Assembly (NCBI RefSeq): GCF_010093535.1
Contig: NW_022985186.1
Span: forward strand, 714,254 to 778,253
DNA from: Lindgomyces ingoldianus
Taxonomy: Eukaryota; Ascomycota; Dothideomycetes; Pleosporales; Lindgomycetaceae
Direction of reading: 5' to 3'
Length of the DNA: 64,000 nt
In this document: positions 45,450 through 56,470 of the stretch, in pieces
How the letters are laid out: every line of letters begins with the position of its first letter
Numbering within the stretch: position 1 is the first letter of the stretch
Notes under the pieces: model-generated
Seen by the model: the letters and a program-made list of their open reading frames with translations, nothing else
Told to the model about the DNA's origin: nothing
Databases searched by the model: none
Translations under genes and position numbers: made by a program

Positions 45450-47043
45450 TCACCCGCCGCCACCACCTCCGTTGCCAGCCAGCACCCTCAAAACCGGCCC
45501 TAAGAACGTACCCCAGACGCCCTTTTCTGTCTCCTCCTCATCTACGCCATAACAATACTCTAAAACCGCTCCGTAAAACCTCACAAGTCTAAAAATCCCC
45601 TGTACGGACCTGGTCGTAAGACCCACAAGCTTCTCATCTGGTCCAAGGATCGTAACATCGCCGCCCGAGCCAGAAAGATAAGCGTAGTATACTTTGTGCT
45701 CGTGGCCGATAATTGTGATAGCGGGTTCGAGGGGGGGTACTGTATTGACATTGAGGGTAACACCGGGTGTGGCGTCCGCCTCGGCGGCAAGGGGGTACGC
45801 TGCGATATCTCCAGCTTCCTCCGCCGCAGACCGAGTACTTGCATGAGAGGGTTGGAATCCAGACACAGCCTGCGTCGCTAACGATGCCTTCTTCCTCAAA
45901 CTCCCCGCCATCCAAATCCCCATCTGCAACTCCGCTTCCTTATGATCCCCATTCTCCGGTTTAACCTCAATCCCAGAGAACAGCGCCACACGCGAAGTGA
46001 AGTTGTCTGTTGTATGCGACACCTCGGGATACGTCCTTTCTAGATGGTCGTAGAGCGATGCGAAAGCGGGGTCGAGACGCGAGGTTGAGAAGCAGAAGTC
46101 TGTCTTGCGGTAAAGGGTTTTCATACGGGTGGGAGAGGTGTGGGTCGGGTCGGGGATTGAGGAAAGGTAGCGGGGGGAGAGGGATTGGGATTGGCTGGGA
46201 GTGAGAAGGTTAGCTATAGAAAGGGGGGGGGTGGCGGGGAGTGGGAGCCAAATCATACACGCTTTCGCACCGCCATTTGTCTTTCCCGTGAAGCTTGATG
46301 GCCAGCTCTAGCAAAGGATAAACCACGTCAAAGCACCATGCGTTCTCATCGCGACCATACTCTGTACAGAGGCGCGCGTTCTGGAATATCGTCTTTACCC
46401 GCCGCAAGGTATCTGCAAGCTCAGCTGCATTCTGCGAGTCGGCTTCATCAAACTCCTCCTCATCAATAGGATCGATATCCAGAGATGGAAGAAAAACAGG
46501 GTCTCTACAAATGGCTTCCTGAAGACCGGCCGGAATATATCCATGGCGTGCCGAAAGTCGCTTCCTCAATTTACCAATATCCACCGCAACGTCCTTCGGC
46601 AACGGCGTCTTGTGCATGGTTATTGGACCCAGCGTGATCGCGGGCTGCGCCGTCCGCAGTGCCGTCAAGTGCCGACTCGGGCTTACAGAGCGCTTCCTGT
46701 CCACCACCACGCCGCTACCACCAGTACCCGTCGCAGTCAAAGTCGTGCGCTCGCTCAACGCAAGCACGCTACCCACACCCACCTGCGACACGCTCTGGGC
46801 GGGTGCAATGTTGTCATCGTTGCCGCGCCGCCTCTTCGGGCTGCCATCTCGAGAGCCCTCCATGTCGCTGTCATACAGCGAGGAGTCGCGGCGGTGTTTA
46901 CGCAGTTGCGAGCTTGGTGATCGTGGAGGCGTTGGTGGGCGATTCGGTAGCGCCGCAAGAGCAGGTTCGGGGGAGCCGCAGAGCCAGGTGTGGATTCGGT
47001 CGCGGGTATCATAGGGTAGTGAGAGATGTTGAGGGTCGTCCAT
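45450..47043 (-). CDS. PD-(D/E)XK nuclease-like domain protein
   Basis: Two exons on the minus strand, 47043-46259 and 46194-45450, joined by a 64 bp intron (GTATGA...CCCAG): 1530 nt, 509 residues. The N-terminal 120 residues are Pro/Ser/Arg-rich and probably disordered, with a basic KRRR motif that could be a nuclear signal. The middle (about 145-260) is helical and acidic. The C-terminal domain has Asp294 (KTDFCFS), then Glu338-Val-Lys340 (GIEVK) and Gln352 (ELQMGIW), in the order of a PD-(D/E)XK fold. This matches the fungal-specific PD-(D/E)XK nuclease-like family; activity is unproven. It ends in a glycine run. The G+C-rich frame explains open frames on the other strand. No RIP damage is visible. 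Confidence 0.82.
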
Positions 47044-48760
47044 AGTTGAGGGAAGCCTTTGGAGGGGATGAGGGCGAGTTTGTTATTGATGCCGGTTGCG
47101 TCCTCGCTACCAGCCACAGCCGTTGCGCCAAGACGGCATTTTCCGCCAGAAAAGTCGCTCTCTGCTCACCATCAACACCTTCATCTTTCAACGCTTAGCC
47201 GGGTTGCGACATGCGTCCACCTCCCACTCCTGACCAAAACTGCTGCTCCACGTCCTGTTTTAGTCATTTTCACATGCAACAGCCTAGAAGCTTAGGCCTC
47301 TATCTTAAGACTAATGGATAGCCTTAATCTAAATACCGTATTCCGTCATGGTTAACTGGGACATGTCTCCGAACTCCCCTGTCGCATTCCTGATACGGAA
47401 ATCCCCCTTCCCTGAGCCGCAACAGCTCCTAAGGCTTTTACTATAGCACCTACTGCCTTCACCATGGCCCCTAAGCCATTGCCATGGCCCTTACTGCCTC
47501 TACTGTTATAGATGTAAATAAATACTCTGCAGCAGAGCACAACACACTATACAATACACTTCACTTCATCAGCTTCTACCATAGCTGCATGCTCACACAA
47601 CCTCCCTATTTAGAACAACTCCCCCTCCCGGAGAGCGCTCGGCCCGGTCATGGGCACGTGACGTCCCATCACGTGCTGTAGTACATATATATCCTTTCCC
47701 GAACCCCTGAGTCTCCTCAATGGTTCGTTTACCAATACTATCCTATACCCCTTCCGCGCTTCATACATCTTTCACACAGTGCTCTCACATATTAATATTA
47801 CTAGGTTTACCTACAGAGCAAGGCGTAGTATTGGAAACTGGAGACCGTTGGCAAGATTGTTAACCATAGACGTATTAGCTACTTTTCCTACTTTACGTTC
47901 TCGCATAAGGCTTCTATTTCCAAACCGTATAGACTAGCTAGTAAAGATAGCTAGGAGCGTAAACAGGAGGTTATTGTTGGTGTCGCAACTTAGTTTAAAC
48001 TTTCAAGACAAAACTATGGTGACTTCTCAGGAAGAAACTAGCAAGAAGACCCTCGTGTAGTAACAACGCACAATTAATTTTATTGCTCTGTCGAATAGCT
48101 ATTTTGCATTGCTTTTGTTAGACGATAGGACAACACCAACAGTTAACAGCATGTATTCAGTATATCACTATATGACACGAGAGGGTTTAAGCTTGGTCGG
48201 ATGCGTCCTTGTGGGACTTGAATGGACAAAGAATGATCAGCCAAAAGCAGCCAGGCTTAAGCTTAGCCAGATGCGTCTATACTAAACTTAAATAGACAGG
48301 GAATGAGCAATCCAATGCATCTAGGCATAGGATCAAGAAGTAGCATGTATATAAGCAGTAGCAAATCTCCGCCTCAGAGGGTAGCTATTCGCGAAGGTTA
48401 AGATCCACACTAGAGGCTTTGTTTAATTAATTTCCCTACTTGAAGAGAAGTTCATCACGTCTTCTAGTGTATTGCACATTTATTTTCATACTCTACGACC
48501 TGTTACTTATGGTTCTATAACGGAGGTATTTCAACCTCTAGTCTAGCTCTATCCTTTCGACTAGAGGCTCTAACAAATCTCCGCGCTAAACTAGCCTCCG
48601 ATCCTAGGATTCTTTTACTAGCCCCTTGGTTTCTTCTAATAAAATACCTTCCTTATGTTCCTCTAGCACTTAAGCTTAAGACAACGAGATATAAGGCTAA
48701 GCTTTAGGCTAAGCTTAAAATAGTAGAGCCTAAATTTAGGGAAGCTAGCAACCTAGAATA
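47044..48760. other. Intergenic, upstream of the PD-(D/E)XK gene
   Basis: The first 250 bp should hold the gene's promoter. At 47654-47676 two CACGTG boxes face each other. At 48187-48240 and 48253-48305 a diverged direct repeat (ttaagcttrgycrgatgcgtc...aatgga/aatagacarrgaatga) is seen, the second copy looking RIP-altered. It may be an old transposon, but no terminal repeats were found. Confidence 0.4.
47654..47676. promoter_or_regulatory. Paired CACGTG boxes
   Basis: GCACGTGA-cgtccca-TCACGTGC, an inverted pair of E-boxes about 610 bp upstream of the minus-strand PD-(D/E)XK gene start. bHLH factors bind CACGTG in fungi; whether this site serves that gene is inference. Confidence 0.35.
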
Positions 48761-51700
48761 CAATAACATCGTCTAAAAGCACACTGTCAGGGTTGTCTAG
48801 ACCAAAATAAGCTAGAAATTGAGCCATCCCTAGACAGCAGTAGTCAAGTGGAGTCGAACGCGGCGGGAAGAGTGTGCGTGCATTAGAGGCTGCTAGAGTC
48901 GCAGCTAGAAGAGGCGCTAGGCGTGCGAATAGAAAGTGGAGCCCAATGTCTGATGACTTGAGTGTTCTTTGCTTAAGAAAGTTGTTGAATTTACGTGGAC
49001 AGGTCCTGTGCATCTGTCATGGCGATAACACGCGACGGAGGACGCACTTAGAGGGACGATGTAAAAGTCCTATGACGATCCTGGGTCACGAGTCTAGAAG
49101 AGTCTCAAGCGTGACGCAGGGAACCTTCGAGGAAGTGGAAGATGGACGAATATCTCATGCCTGGGCCTCTCTGGTGTATTGACCCTGTGGGTGAAATACC
49201 GCTACTTACCGGTGACTTAACCAGTAGCACTGAAGGAACACCTTGCAAGGCTTGACGCAGCATGAATTGATATTCGTCCTTATCTTTCTGTTATCCAATA
49301 TATCTGCCAGTGGACGTAATAGCTTCTATAGGCCATCATGCGTCGAATTGGTACCTGTAAAGCCACAGTCGTGGCTGTGGCAGGGAGAGAGCGCGAAATC
49401 CTATGAGCAAGTCACGAAATATGACACTTACACCGAAGGCAGCGCAGCCAACCCGGCAGCGTCTGCGATGTCCCGCATTGGCTAGCCATTAAACAGAGTA
49501 GCATCACCTCCCACGCGAATTGAACACTAGGCGGTTTGCTACGATTGTTACTACAATACTGTAGTGCGCCATACAATCTTGCCTACCGTTGCGTCCCTTA
49601 ATATTCCGTACGTGGAAATTCGAACCCAACGAAACTTTCGACTCTGTCAAGAGAATTACCATCTTTTAGCCAAGGCGGGCGTTGACGTAACCCTCGATCC
49701 TGGCGAAAAGGAGGAGAGCGAGGAGGACGGCTTTCGCAAAGCGAGCTTGCGTTGATGGGCTGAGGAAGGTAGCGGAATGCAGGCGAGTGTGTGAGTGTAG
49801 AGTTGGCGCGGTTCCAAGAATGGGAACGACGATTGCTAGCCACGAGCAGGGTGACAGAAAGAGCGAACAGCCTTCACCCACCAACTCTCCCACATTATGA
49901 CGTTCATCCCTCAGTCTTCCTGACCTCTTCAAACGCGTCCGGTCTCCCTCGCTGCCTCTTTCGTTTGTAGTACAACATACGCAAGAAAAGGTCTGCTCAG
50001 TCCCTAATGTGGTCAATAGGTCCTCGTCAACTATTTGCTGAGCGTATGTTGTCCAACGATCAAGCTCCTCCTCCTTTTGCTGAGCATCTTTACCGAGGAT
50101 GGTTCGGGGCCAATTACGTCCACCTTGTAACTGATGAGGACGGTGAGTTGGAGGGGAGCAAGCGTGAAAAGCTGCAGCTGACTGACTGCTAGTGTGGGAT
50201 GATTGATGATATGCTCATAGACTTTAGTATCGGGTGTCAAATGTGAAATAACTACTTCTTCAGCAATACCTATCACCCCGTCGAGCGTCGCATCGTCTTG
50301 CTGAGCTTCCATAGAAGTGTTACCAGTCAAAGAAGCGAGAGGATATAGGGCGCTAGTCTCGGCCAGGCATATCCCCGCAGCATGGCTAGAACACCACTCT
50401 TTGTGACCGCAGCTTCGGCTCTCCCGTATTCTTAGGGCTATCTTCCTCCTTTGAAACGATGTCCCTTAACTACGGCTCCGACGATGCTTTCCCACGATCT
50501 CCTGGCCTCGTTCCCATCTGACTAAAAGCAACGACTTCACCCTCCACGCCACCAGTAGTGACACAGCTAGTTAACGTTTCGTCTACTGCTCAGAAAATTG
50601 GCTCTCCTCCCCCCAAAGACCCAGGAAGTCGAATCGACGACAGACGCTTCCTAGCTGAGGGGACTCCGTTCATCTCTAGCTATGGACCAAAACCAGCCTA
50701 ACATTGCACAAATAGTCGGCGAACGTGCATTGAATTCGAATTCTGGTTCCAATGTCGACGACGACATAGAAAGGGTTATCTCTAACAGACGTTGTCCATG
50801 CTGATCAAGTAACGGCTACTAGAAGCAATATATATAATACCTCAAGCTAAAACGTTCGTCAGACAGTGAAGTTTCACCTAGCATTAGCAGTAACGAAACT
50901 TACAGTTTCCGTCAACACTTTCTGCGCCCCTGTCTATTTCATCAAAACTCATCTACGTCTATCGAGTCCGCCAATTCTGTTACTACATGATGCAGTCACA
51001 CAACACGGTGTCGCACGTGTCTCACGCGATATCATACCCATGTACTGCACTATTCACTCATTAGGCATAGCTCCTATCTCGTACAGTATATAGTCAGCCC
51101 AGAGCTCTATCGAGCTCCTTAGACCTTACAATACACTCATTCCACCTTGTTTGGATCTCGCTCCCTTGTCGAGTCGTTTGCCATATGCCCCCTCCTAAGC
51201 TCATGCAAGACACGGCGCCAGCAAGATATCAGAACTAGAGTGTCCCTTCTGGCAGTCCACGGACCCGCATCAAATGAGGGACATAAAACCAAAGTACAGG
51301 GGTCAACGATACACCGGAAATTAAAGAGGCCATTGTATCGGTTATAGCACACACCTGCCGATAGGGGCAACCGCTTTATTCCAGAAAGGTCAGAGATCAG
51401 GCTTCGAGAGGAAAGGGATACGACCATAACCTCCCACCCAATTCCACAGCTAGAACATCGATATCTTTGAGTCAGCAATTCTACGCCGTAGGGTGTGCCG
51501 GCGTCTCTGCTCGAAGCCTAGCCTTCCAAGCTCGAGTTCGGTTATACTGCATAAGCCGTACTAACTGTCGAAATTGGCATCGCCGAGCGGGAGGAAATAT
51601 CATTGCGTGCGAAAGGATTTCCACCTCGATTGTAGGAAATGGCCTATTTTGGGACCTTGGGTACAGGTTGTAGTTTTTTGCTATGGTTATTTCTCGTTCT

Positions 51701-51860
51701 ATCAGCATTGGCATTTGGTTGGAACGAAGTTTAGGAATTTTTGGATGGTATAAACGCTCAGCACGAGCAGACTTAGCACTACAGATATACATAGGAAGAC
51801 TAAATGCACCCAACAGGTTACAATTTCGTTCATCTTTGCCTTGCTCCTCTTCAGCTGTGC
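48761..51860. other. 3.1 kb host-like stretch without an assigned gene
   Basis: Composition is normal and not RIP-like. Several short frames overlap on both strands (for example 48753-49013, 49243-49485, 51137-51478, 51481-51813), but none shows a domain, splice-supported extension or clear start context. Genes with many short exons, or degraded genes, could be hidden here. Confidence 0.35.
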
Positions 51861-52249
51861 TTACTTAAACAACCCCCTAGCACCACTCTCATGGTCCTTC
51901 CATAGAATGAAATCACACTGCTTGCCCATCTCTTTCGGACATCTTAGGACTATGTCATTCAGCCAACTCCTAGAATCACTTATTAGGTCTGGAACCTACA
52001 TGTCATTCCCTCAAAATGGCCCCTTTTCTTAACTTGTTTCCAGATCGCTGGGAGGTTGCAGCTGCAGAACCACTTTCCGTCATGGTACCGTGCGAACCTT
52101 GAGAATGGTTGGGGTTTGCAATATTTGCATGGGACCGGACGTGAGAATTGGGTGCGTGGGGGAGACGTGTGCTTTAGGGATTGTATCGGTTGCCTTTTAA
52201 CGGCAGAGTGGAGAAGGCCAAAGTATCTGCGAAGGAATATGGGACCCAT
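51861..52249 (-). CDS. Small GRF-type zinc-finger protein
   Basis: Two exons on the minus strand, 52249-52000 and 51949-51861, with a 50 bp GTAGGT...CATAG intron: 339 nt, 112 residues. The C-terminal half has the GRF finger pattern: CSCNLPAIWKQVKKRG (Cys62, Cys64), then GMTFLRCPK (Cys87) and QCDFILW (Cys95, with the end aromatic Trp100). The arginine of the eponymous GRF triplet is replaced (GMTF), so the motif is divergent. An extra CKYC (41-44) lies upstream. GRF fingers bind nucleic acid in several repair and transcription proteins; here there is no other domain. The intron is needed to bring the last cysteines into frame, which supports the model. An additional upstream exon cannot be excluded. 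Confidence 0.6.
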
Positions 52250-53837
52250 AATCAAGACTGCGGATGATGCTAGTAGCGGGTAGACAACAGCTTCGTACGT
52301 GAATATATATTCTGGAGGCCGTCTTCAATTTCCATAGACTTCGGTTTGGGGTATGCATTGGGTTTCGCAGTTGTGGTGGCTGGGCCAATTATAACTTAGT
52401 ATGACCTTGTTCCTAGCTATGACTCCTCTGTTCCTCTGGAGAGCGATATCAATGCCCAACAAAGTCGTGGTGCGCTTGGAACGCTGTGACAACCTGTCGT
52501 AGTGAGCATCAGTGTTGCCTCAGGTTGAACTCTTGAATGGCTCGCATACCCTCTGATTCTGCCTGATGACAGTGTTGCCTGGGCAGGCGAGATCCCATTT
52601 TGCCTTCTTCTTGCATATTGGGCTTCAGCTGCCTCCGACAGAGCGGCGGGTTGTCAGGAATCCACTGGTCGCTAGAATATGCAACATTTTAGGCACCTTA
52701 TCCCTCACACGATGGTTAACGAACTTGGCCCCAGGGTCAAAACACAGCCCCTGATGTCACTTTTAACTGCCTCGTGAAGGAGTGTCGCAACACTAAAGAG
52801 CGAGTTAATAAAGAGAAAGGAAAGTTAGATCAAGCTTAGTTTACGTAACACAGATAACAAAACCGCTCTCTAGTTTCCTTATTGCGATTTGACCGAGACT
52901 TTGAGCGGTATCGCTCGCAAGGCAAGAAAACGCATAACTGCTTGAGGAGCGCCAAGGAGCTAGATAACGGTGGCCCCACATGCTCGATGTGTTGGACTTC
53001 GCGCGAGGTTGCCGGGCAGCGCGGCTTGCTATTTCGAAACGCTGCTCAACATTGGCGCAGAGGGGACGAGGCTGCCAGCCCCACCTATCAGCCATCTCAG
53101 GCCACAAACGGCGTAAGAGCATCCTTTCGCAGCCCCTGCGAACGACCAGCAGCTGCTCAGGGACTTTGTTCCCCAACCATTCGCCCCCCCACCGACCTAA
53201 AATGGGAGCATGGGCGTACACCACACAGCACCACATTGACACCAGACGCGCGAATGAGCCGGATCAGGATGACATTACCGCGTCCATCAACTGTTTCAAC
53301 AAACGACCATACCCAGCCATATCCTGCAGGGGCCCTCCCCAGCGCTATTCATGTAGGTCAAATGGCTACTGTGTAGTTTGCCTTCGTTATCCTAGGCCGC
53401 GTCGCACGTTCCCGCGGATGGCCACCCACACAGAGTGTCTCGTGGTGCAACATTGGCGACGTCCCTACAGCTACCTTGCACAGCAACTCACCCCCCTTCC
53501 CGTTCTTAAAAATTAAGGTTGCAGTCTTTTAAATTTGAGCCAAGATAGCAGTAAACGCATATCATTGCCGGCGCTTTCACTTTCACTTCATTCCGCTATC
53601 TTAGAGGGAAAGGCTCTCCTCAGAATAGGGTGGAACCTGTATCTGTGTGAATAACTGTTTTATGAATAGGCTTTAAAAGTCTAGGCATATACTATTGATA
53701 TCACACGTTAGAATACCTATGTAGTTTGGCTATTCTATCTTTGTACTATCTTTATATTCTGCTAGTCAAAGTAACCTGCCTACAAAGAGATAGCAGAATA
53801 GTACACTATTAAACATTAAAATCTTGCAAATATTCTT
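52250..53837. other. Intergenic, no assigned gene
   Basis: The G+C-rich part 52840-53520 has open frames on both strands up to 178 codons, with no recognisable motif and low-complexity composition; these are likely chance. AT content rises towards the foldback element at 53838. Confidence 0.4.
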
Positions 53838-55642
53838 TAACATACTTTACAGGCAAGTTGCTTACACACCTAAGTTACCTACTTTTACTAAGACCCTACT
53901 AAACTACTTTTTTTACACTAATCTATTCCTAACAGCACTACTTAGACGTGCTAAAAGAATATTAGATATAGGTTACACTTTAAGCTTTTAAATAAAACAT
54001 AACTCTTTTAAAATAATATACTATAGCTATATATAAAGTTTTTTAAAAAATAATAAATAACTAACACACTAAATAACTTTTATAAGCTAATTTTATAGCT
54101 AACTTATAAAAGTAAAGTAATAATAAAAAGTAGGTAATCATTAAGCATATACTTAAGCTATATATGTAAGGATTTTCCTCTTAGCTAGTAGCTATAGCTA
54201 ATATAGCTAATTCTTTACACGCTAAGTGTAATCTAGGCTATAACGTACTTTACAGGCGAGTTGCTTACACACCTAAGTTACTTACTTTTACTAAGACTCT
54301 ACTAAACTACTTTTCCTACACTAATACATTCCCTACAACACTACTTAGACGCGCTAAAAGAATATTAGATACAGCTTATACTTTAAGCTTTTAAATAAAA
54401 CATAAAACTCTTAAAAAAATGTGCTACAGCTATGTGTAAAGTTTTATAAAAAATAATAAATAACTATAGCGCTAGATAACTTTTATAAGCTAATTTTACA
54501 GCTAAATTATAAAGGCTAGGTAATAAAAAGAAGTAGGTAATTATTAAGACTATACTTAAGCTATATGCGCAAGAAATTTCCCCTTAAATAGCATTTATAG
54601 CTAATATAGCTAATTCTTTGTGCGCTAAGCATAATCTAGGCTATGTTTATATAAACTAGCCTAGTACATTTATAAAGCGTTATTTAGAGCGTAAAGTAAA
54701 GTTTTAAGTGTAAGTATAGTTAAAAGATATTTAGCTAATTATAAACTTTGTCTTGTTAAAGTTATACATGTTATTATTTTAGATGCTATACTTAGCTTTA
54801 ATATTCTCTATAAGGCTAAACCTGCTCTAAATTACCCTAGGACTCTTATAAAAGGCTCTCTTATAGTTATACTTATGCTTAAATGTTACTTTAAGCTCTA
54901 AATAACACTTTATAAAGGTACTAGGCTAGTTTATATAAATATAGCCTAGATTATGCTTAGCGTGTAAAGAATTAGCTATATTAGCTATAAATGCTATCTA
55001 AGGGGAAATTCCTTATGCATATAGCTTAAGTATAGTCTTAACAATTACCTGCTTCTTTTTATTACCTAGCCTTTATAATTTAGCTGTAGAATTAGCTTGT
55101 AAAGGTTATCTAGTGCTATAGTTATTTATTATCTTTTATAAGACCTTGCACATAGCTGCAGCACATTTCTTTAAGAGTTTTATGTCTTGTTTAAAAGCTT
55201 AAAGCGTAAACTGTATCTAATATTCTTTTAGCACGTCTAAGTAGTGTTGTAGAGAATGCATTAGTGTAAGAAGAGTAGTTTAGTAGGGTCTTAGTAAAAG
55301 TAAGCAACTTAGGTGTGTAAGCAACTCGCCTGTGAAGTACGTTATTAGCATAAACTAGCCTAGTATGTTTGTAAAGCGTTCTCTAGAGCTTAAAGTAAAG
55401 TTTTAGGTATAAGTATAGTTACTAGATGTCTAACTTATTATAAAGCCTATTTTATTAAAGTTATATGTGTTATTATTTTAGATACTATACCTAGCTTTAA
55501 ATTAACCTAGGATTCTTATAAAAGGCTTTTTTATAGTTACACTTACACTTAAACTTTACTTTAAGCTTTAAATAACACTTTATAAACATACTAGGCTAGT
55601 TTATGTTAACATAGCCTTTATTATGCTTAGCGCGTAAAGATG
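53838..55642. mobile_element. Foldback element, copy 2 (outer, interrupted and truncated)
   Basis: Its left part is 53838-54240, starting TAACATACTTTACAGGCAAG. It resumes at 55345 (ttagcataaactagcctag), and together the two parts match the order seen in copy 1 around 1610-1640. Its right arm stops at 55642, where an LTR begins. Many G-to-A changes relative to copy 3 mark RIP. Confidence 0.78.
54241..55344. mobile_element. Foldback element, copy 3 (inner, complete)
   Basis: 1104 bp. The ends TAACGTACTTTACAGGCGAG and its inverse (one mismatch) begin arms of about 490 bp that stay alignable to about 54725 on the left and from about 54870 on the right, leaving a loop of about 140 bp. It is non-coding. 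No convincing target duplication is seen. Confidence 0.85.
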
Positions 55643-56152
55643 TGTTACGGTCTACGGTTGGACCAGCGTAGCCCCACCAGCAGTGCTCCACAATCTAACT
55701 GGGTTGGGGCAGGGCTCGCCTAAAGACCGATCGGAGGACACGGAGGCAGCGCGGCTGCCTGAGGTCATGGAAGAATGCGTTGTCTAATAGGAGGACAGGC
55801 CGCGAGTTTAAGGAGCTTAAGGGAGCTTAAGGGAGCCTGCAGGAACCTCCTTAGCAGACTTCTATAAACTCCTGTTTACTCCCTTAGTATCCCTAGCACA
55901 TGTATATAGTTTCTACATTAAATAACCTTTAAAAGGCGTGTTTAATGTTTAGTTTATTTATTACATAAACTAAGTAGCATTTAGCTTTCTAAAGAGCTGT
56001 AATACTATTTATATATCTTGCACTATATATACCTCTAACCCTGTCCTACAAGGACTGTTTAACCCTAGCTACCCTACTACTACACATAAGGCAAACTACA
56101 ATCTAGTTACTCTCCCTCCCTCTATTAGCCTAATAGCCTGTACGTAGGACTG

Positions 56153-56470
56153 TGTCACGATTGTGCACGAGTAAGGTTATAGAGCTTCACGGAGGTCTAG
56201 TTTAATTACTACGTGAGGTATCATAGTAGGTACAAGATGTTGTGTGAGGAACAGGAAGGTTTAAGAGGAAATTAGTAATTAAATACTTAGCTTAGAAGTC
56301 TAAGTGCTTTAGGTATAAATTAAGCCTATTCTAAGTTTAGTTAGTGTTAAAGTAGTTTATGCTTAAGTTTATGTTTATGTTATATTATGTTTGTGTTAGA
56401 CGTGCACTAATAATACTCTAGTACGCGTCTAATACAGTTATGTCTAGGATCTAGGGAGGATACTGTGACA
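56153..56470 (-). repeat. 3' LTR of Gypsy element 2
   Basis: 318 bp. The outer half (left) is intact (tgtcacgattgtgcacgag), while the inner half shows C-to-T and G-to-A changes relative to the partner. Confidence 0.92.

Noticed and set aside
46543..47045. Open frames of 125-134 codons on the plus strand opposite the PD-(D/E)XK gene
   Set aside because: They are complements of a G+C-rich coding exon and have low-complexity Arg/Pro/Ser composition. The minus-strand frame has a conserved domain and a fitting intron.
52841..53516. Overlapping open frames of 133-178 codons on both strands
   Set aside because: No motif, no splice support and arginine/proline-rich composition in a G+C-rich patch; kept only as unassigned intergenic sequence.
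54241..55344. Foldback element as an ordinary transposase-encoding TIR element
   Set aside because: No frame of useful length is present in any copy, and the arms occupy most of the element, leaving no room for a gene.
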